The translations under genes were made by a program, and so were the position numbers. From Sunxiuqinia dokdonensis (GTDB lineage Bacteria > Bacteroidota > Bacteroidia > Bacteroidales > Prolixibacteraceae): a stretch of 64,000 bases of DNA. Positions 61,850 through 64,000 of the stretch are shown here, piece by piece. The stretch spans positions 1 to 64,000 of the forward strand of contig NZ_LGIA01000161.1 in NCBI RefSeq assembly GCF_001270965.1, in the 5' to 3' direction. Position 1 is the stretch's first letter. Each line of letters starts with the position of its first letter. Below the pieces are notes generated by a model that did not search any database, was not told where the DNA came from, and worked only from the letters and a program-made list of their open reading frames with translations.

Positions 61850-62605
61850 ATGTATAGAGCCGCAATTATTGATGACGATCAGTTAGCCCGCAGGGTATTA
61901 TTTCGCATACTGGATCAGCACTTCCCTGACATTGAATTAGTTGGTGAAGCCAACTCGGTAGAAACCGGCGTTGAGTTGATTGTAAAACAAGCACCTGATC
62001 TGGTGTTTTTAGACATTGAACTGCCTGATGGAACCGGCTTCGATTTGATTGAAAAATTGCCGGAAGTTAATTTCAAACTGGTTTTCACCACTTCCTACAG
62101 CGACTATGCCATTACTGCCTTTAAATATTCCGCGTTCGATTACATCCTGAAACCGGTGCTGGTTGAAAATGTAAAAGCAACCATCCAGCGAATCAGCGAA
62201 ATTCCGGTACTCAGCGAAAAACACCGGGTTGAAGTTCTGAAAAACAGCATCGACAACAAGGGTGAAAGTTCGCATGTAACCATTGCCCTGCCTGAAATGA
62301 ATGGCTTTGCTATCATTAAAGTGACCAATATCTTACGCTGTGAAGGCGAACGCAACTACACCCGGGTCTTTTATCAGAATGGCACTTCGGTGCTCATTAG
62401 CCGCACTTTGCTCGAGTTTGACCAACTGTTGGTACCGCACGGTTTTTGTCGTATTCACCGGTCACACTTGGTCAACCTGAAATCTGTTGAGCGCTACCTG
62501 AAGACCGATGGCGGACTGGTTGAACTATCCGATAAATCCAAACTTCCTGTTTCGCCCAAACACAAGGAAGAACTGCTTGATAAACTGCTCCATAACCGAC
62601 TTTAA
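61850..62605 (+). CDS. LytTR-family response regulator
   Basis: Receiver domain (~1-118) with AAIIDDDQLARRVLFRILDQ, phospho-acceptor Asp in LVFLDIELPDGTGFDLIEKL and Lys in FDYILKPV. A LytTR DNA-binding domain follows (~150-248): IIKVTNILRCEGERNYTRVF, FCRIHRSHLVNLKSVERYLK. The usual partner is a 7TM/LytS-like kinase, absent here. The large secreted protein gene starts 400 bases downstream and could be a target. Confidence 0.94.
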   Translation: MYRAAIIDDDQLARRVLFRILDQHFPDIELVGEANSVETGVELIVKQAPDLVFLDIELPDGTGFDLIEKLPEVNFKLVFTTSYSDYAITAFKYSAFDYILKPVLVENVKATIQRISEIPVLSEKHRVEVLKNSIDNKGESSHVTIALPEMNGFAIIKVTNILRCEGERNYTRVFYQNGTSVLISRTLLEFDQLLVPHGFCRIHRSHLVNLKSVERYLKTDGGLVELSDKSKLPVSPKHKEELLDKLLHNRL

Positions 62606-63011
62606 ACTGATCGTTTTGTCTGGCTCGGTAGGGAGGTACTCCAGTTTGCTAGTTACTTGCTAGGGTTTGCTCATTTTGCAATTGATTTATGAAAGAATCC
62701 TCTATCTTTAACGCCTTGAAATACCTGTGATTGGACTTATATTCATATGGATACGTGAAAGAGGGATTGAAAGTCGCTTATTGAATCATATGAATCAAAC
62801 TTTTGGGGATGGCAAATTCGATGTGGGATAGTTATACAGCGCTTATTTCTTTATACTCTTCACGAAATCTCTTTGAAATTGAGAGTCGGGATTCATTTCC
62901 GTGTCTCCGTTTTGACACATCACGAAATAAGACGAAAGAGGTTGTACTGCAACTGGATGAAGTTTCAGGCGTGAAGGAAATCAAATGTCGTATTCATAAC
63001 CTGGTGAGCCG
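62606..63011. other. Gap before the large secreted protein
   Basis: Contains a 9-bp inverted repeat, ATTCATATG (62741-62749) and CATATGAAT (62787-62795), a possible operator. A short frame just before 63012 has no recognisable features and is not called. Confidence 0.45.
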
Positions 63012-64000
63012 ATGAATAGTTGGAGGTTTATCTTGTCAGTTGTTTTTTTAGCTGTCTCAATGGCTGGAAATGCGACGTGGTACAATAGTGTTGGAACTGG
63101 CAATTGGATCAATGATACTTCCTGGAATGGAACTGGTTATCCGGTCAACGGCGATGGCGCAGAAATAAACTCAGGCCACGTAATTACCTATGATGGCAAT
63201 TTAATTTGGACCTCATCCCAAATCTCAGTCGAGTCCGGGGGGAAGCTCATTGTCAATGGTGACCTTACCATTAGCAATTCCGCAAATCTATATATAAAAG
63301 CTGGGGGGGTACTTGAAGTTACCGGCACCGTTTACCTCCAAAACACATCGTTATCAATCGGAGAAAGCAGCCAATTAAGCGTGGAAGGCGATCTTTCTGT
63401 CGCGAAAAATTTGGATGTTGGTTCTTCTGCTATTGTCAATGTGGGCAACTCACTGATTATTGGTGGCAATTTGAATAATAGTGGGGAAGTTGTGGTTGAG
63501 GACGATCTTGATGTTACCGGACAAACAAACAACAAGACTTCCCAAACAATGCTTGATGTCGGTGGGGATTTCCATTCCGGAGGAAATCTTAATAACAGCG
63601 GTACTGTGGTCGTTGACGGCGATTTAACACTAAATACCATAAGCGATGCTGATTTGAATGTGAATTCGGGATTGGTAGTTGTTAATGGAGATCTTACCAA
63701 AAGTGGCAATATTGCTGTCTCTCCAGGTTCCGATATTATTGTTGTCGGCACCTTTTATTCAGAAGGGGGGAATACCTGGATCCAAAATGGTGCTGATTTT
63801 TATGTTTTTGGAACAAGCAATTGCTCAGGTTCCAACTGCTCTTTGATACAAGATTATACAGATTGGGAGAGCGATGGCAACCAGGGCGGGCAATACGTCA
63901 TTTATAGCCCGCCTGCATATTGCTCGGGCAATGCGGTTGCCGTTGTTTCCTTTACTGGTGTGCCAGATTCAGGTGATGCTGTGGGTGCGCCTGACAATAA
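63012..64000 (+). CDS. Large repetitive secreted surface protein, N-terminal part (3' truncated)
   Basis: Open from ATG 63012 to the window end (329 codons, no stop). A signal peptide (MNSWRFILSVVFLAVSMAG) is followed by a first domain opening TWYNSVGTGNWINDTSWNGT. Then comes a long beta-helix-like series of short repeats: ISVESGGKLIVNGDLTISNS, GGNLNNSGEVVVEDDL and GGNLNNSGTVVVDGDL (two near copies), LVVVNGDLTKSGNI. From ~270 the style changes (NCSGSNCSL, PPAYCSGNAVAVVSFTGVPD), with Cys pairs and a possible discoidin-like start (DAVGAPDN). Such proteins are adhesin-like and in this phylum often leave by type IX secretion; the sorting domain would lie beyond the window. Confidence 0.85.
   Translation, partial: MNSWRFILSVVFLAVSMAGNATWYNSVGTGNWINDTSWNGTGYPVNGDGAEINSGHVITYDGNLIWTSSQISVESGGKLIVNGDLTISNSANLYIKAGGVLEVTGTVYLQNTSLSIGESSQLSVEGDLSVAKNLDVGSSAIVNVGNSLIIGGNLNNSGEVVVEDDLDVTGQTNNKTSQTMLDVGGDFHSGGNLNNSGTVVVDGDLTLNTISDADLNVNSGLVVVNGDLTKSGNIAVSPGSDIIVVGTFYSEGGNTWIQNGADFYVFGTSNCSGSNCSLIQDYTDWESDGNQGGQYVIYSPPAYCSGNAVAVVSFTGVPDSGDAVGAPDN

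Noticed and set aside
62803-63015. Possible small gene of 70 codons before the adhesin-like gene
   Set aside because: TTG-type start, overlaps the next ATG, no recognisable features; could be a degraded fragment but not supportable.

Overview
The window looks like a chromosome fragment of a Bacteroidota (Bacteroidetes) bacterium. Supporting signs are gene families typical of that phylum (DUF5686 with a carboxypeptidase-type regulatory domain, FecI/FecR/TonB-receptor cassettes, DUF4783, DUF5522, DUF4382, rhomboid with a DUF6576-like tail, LL-diaminopimelate aminotransferase, bifunctional RibBA), the near absence of Shine-Dalgarno sequences, and many promoter elements of the Bacteroidetes type (TAnnTTTG at -7, sometimes TTTG at -33). 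A member of the Marinilabiliales/Prolixibacteraceae would fit, but that is a guess from gene content.

Layout. 1-9.2 kb: end of mutL, two rhomboid proteases, ArfB-type ribosome rescue factor, a papain-like amidase, a giant NtrY-like histidine kinase behind rlmH, then DUF4783, YihY and AIM24 proteins. 10-14.6 kb: a peptide-N-glycosidase F of the long, two-part type, a 22-bp tandem array, then the GTPases Der and Era. 14.9-20.6 kb: an operon of RluB-like pseudouridine synthase, ECF sigma factor, membrane protein and DUF5686 protein, followed by a REP-like hairpin cluster. 20.7-26.3 kb: dapL, CvpA, a GH3-family enzyme, a deoxynucleoside kinase and a PfkB sugar/nucleoside kinase. 26.7-32.6 kb: ECF sigma / FecR / TonB-dependent receptor, a second FecR without sigma partner, and a DUF4382 lipoprotein.

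33.5-41.9 kb is the most unusual region. A periplasmic phosphate-binding-protein-like domain is fused through one membrane helix to a cytoplasmic glycine-cleavage-H-like domain. It is followed by a Tat-exported four-cluster ferredoxin (HybA type), a NrfD/HybB-type quinone-site membrane protein, and a second membrane-anchored H-like protein that shares an extra C-terminal module with the first. No hydrogenase, molybdopterin or glycine-cleavage partner is encoded nearby. Directly downstream lie a histidine kinase with two haem-c binding motifs in its sensor domain and a sigma-54 activator of NtrC type, then an archaemetzincin. I read this as an uncharacterised membrane redox module controlled by a haem-based two-component system.

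42-51.6 kb: TraB/GumN protein, thioredoxin-like protein, a 20/21-bp repeat array, OmpA-like lipoprotein, DUF5522, RibBA, and a surface-polysaccharide/LPS-transport operon (LptF/G permease, GT4, GT2). 51.8-55.1 kb: tRNA-Met(CAU) with its terminator, then a BACON-like beta-propeller lipoprotein and a barrel protein. 55.5-64 kb: TyrS, Wzz-like and O-antigen-ligase-like proteins, EF-P, DUF3108, TsaB, a LytTR response regulator, and the start of a large repetitive secreted protein cut by the window end.

Intergenic DNA is rich in short-period repeats. There are three different degenerate arrays with units of 20-22 bp, a 7-bp array, a dispersed family of about 42 bp with GTCATT blocks in at least three gaps, a REP-like cluster and a tandemly duplicated terminator. 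Coordinates were read by eye; repeat identities and family calls come from motifs, not from searches.
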